A stretch of 6,303 bases of DNA from DASQDN01 sp035630195. GTDB lineage: Bacteria; Acidobacteriota; Terriglobia; Bryobacterales; Bryobacteraceae. Position 1 is the stretch's first letter; each line of letters begins with the position of its first letter. The translations under genes were made by a program, and so were the position numbers. Positions 6,167 to 6,303 of the stretch are shown here, piece by piece. The stretch is taken from positions 1 through 6,303 of the forward strand of contig DASQLD010000628.1 in the NCBI GenBank assembly GCA_035630195.1. The letters run 5' to 3'. The notes below the pieces were generated by a model, which saw only the letters and a program-made list of their open reading frames with translations, was not told the DNA's origin and did no database searches.

Positions 6167-6303
6167 CTGTCGACGCGACACTGAGTGATTATCGCGATGA
6201 CGAGCTTCATTTGCTTCGAATGCAAAACGCTGAGCTTGAGAGCCGCTTGACGCGCGTGCAGGCAGACTGGAACCGCCGGCACGAAGATGTGATTAACGAT
6301 TGT
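6163..6303 (+). CDS. Coiled-coil protein of unknown function, N-terminal part
   Basis: An ATG overlapping the antitoxin stop (ATGA) opens a frame that runs 47 codons to the window edge without a stop. No known family is recognised. After an acidic start (MTVDATLSDYRDDE) the residues follow a 3-4 heptad spacing: L15, L18, N22, L25, L29, V32 and W36, indicating a short coiled coil with a buried Asn, a common dimer-specifying feature. It has no signal peptide and does not match the usual start of a ParE or RelE toxin. AAAGG about 10 bases upstream could serve as a weak ribosome-binding site, but coupling to the antitoxin is the likelier route of translation. The length, fold and any partnership with the antitoxin cannot be determined here. 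Confidence 0.6.
   Translation, partial: MTVDATLSDYRDDELHLLRMQNAELESRLTRVQADWNRRHEDVINDC

Noticed and set aside
1..6303. CRISPR array, tRNA, rRNA, insertion sequence or prophage integration signals
   Set aside because: No regularly spaced repeats, no cloverleaf with CCA or TTCGANTC-like arm, no transposase or integrase sequence and no flanking inverted repeats were found on either strand.

Overview
The window reads as chromosomal DNA from a soil-type Gram-negative bacterium, most likely an Acidobacteriota member. That placement is inference: it rests on a secreted esterase with a Pro/Thr-rich linker, a small cytochrome domain of the type common in Planctomycetota and Acidobacteriota, a ParD-like antitoxin and moderately GC-rich DNA with frequent non-ATG starts. 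I see no rRNA, tRNA, CRISPR array, insertion sequence or origin. Coding density is high, and no stretch over 300 bases lacks a gene.

Five genes lie on the minus strand, so the order of transcription runs from high to low coordinates. First is a large polytopic membrane protein with a C-terminal PI-PLC-like phosphodiesterase domain (about 3714-5885). Next is a two-helix membrane-anchored protein of unknown function (2435-3598), then a membrane-anchored mono-haem c-type cytochrome domain protein that abuts it (1339-2427). Then comes a metallo-beta-lactamase-fold hydrolase whose N-terminus appears to be out of frame (409-1130), and finally the first 104 residues of a secreted enterochelin-esterase-like hydrolase, cut by the window edge (1-313). 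The membrane protein and cytochrome genes are almost certainly one transcriptional unit. Gaps of about 95 to 210 bases separate the others. Short stem-loops without a U tract sit 11-24 bases after three of the stop codons.

Two genes run the other way at the right end. One is a short ParD-like ribbon-helix-helix antitoxin (5978-6166). The other is an ATGA-coupled gene that begins with a clear heptad coiled coil and leaves the window (6163-6303). No ParE-like sequence is visible in what remains. An imperfect 17-base palindrome upstream of the antitoxin start is a plausible autoregulatory operator.

The points most worth a second look are the frameshifted start of the MBL gene and its Ser in place of the metal-binding Asp, the seven-helix/PLC fusion, the unknown membrane protein paired with the cytochrome, and the antitoxin followed by a coiled-coil gene rather than a recognisable toxin. 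Nothing here proves a single integrated new system; a link to envelope or lipid processing for the minus-strand genes is only an inference from their predicted locations.
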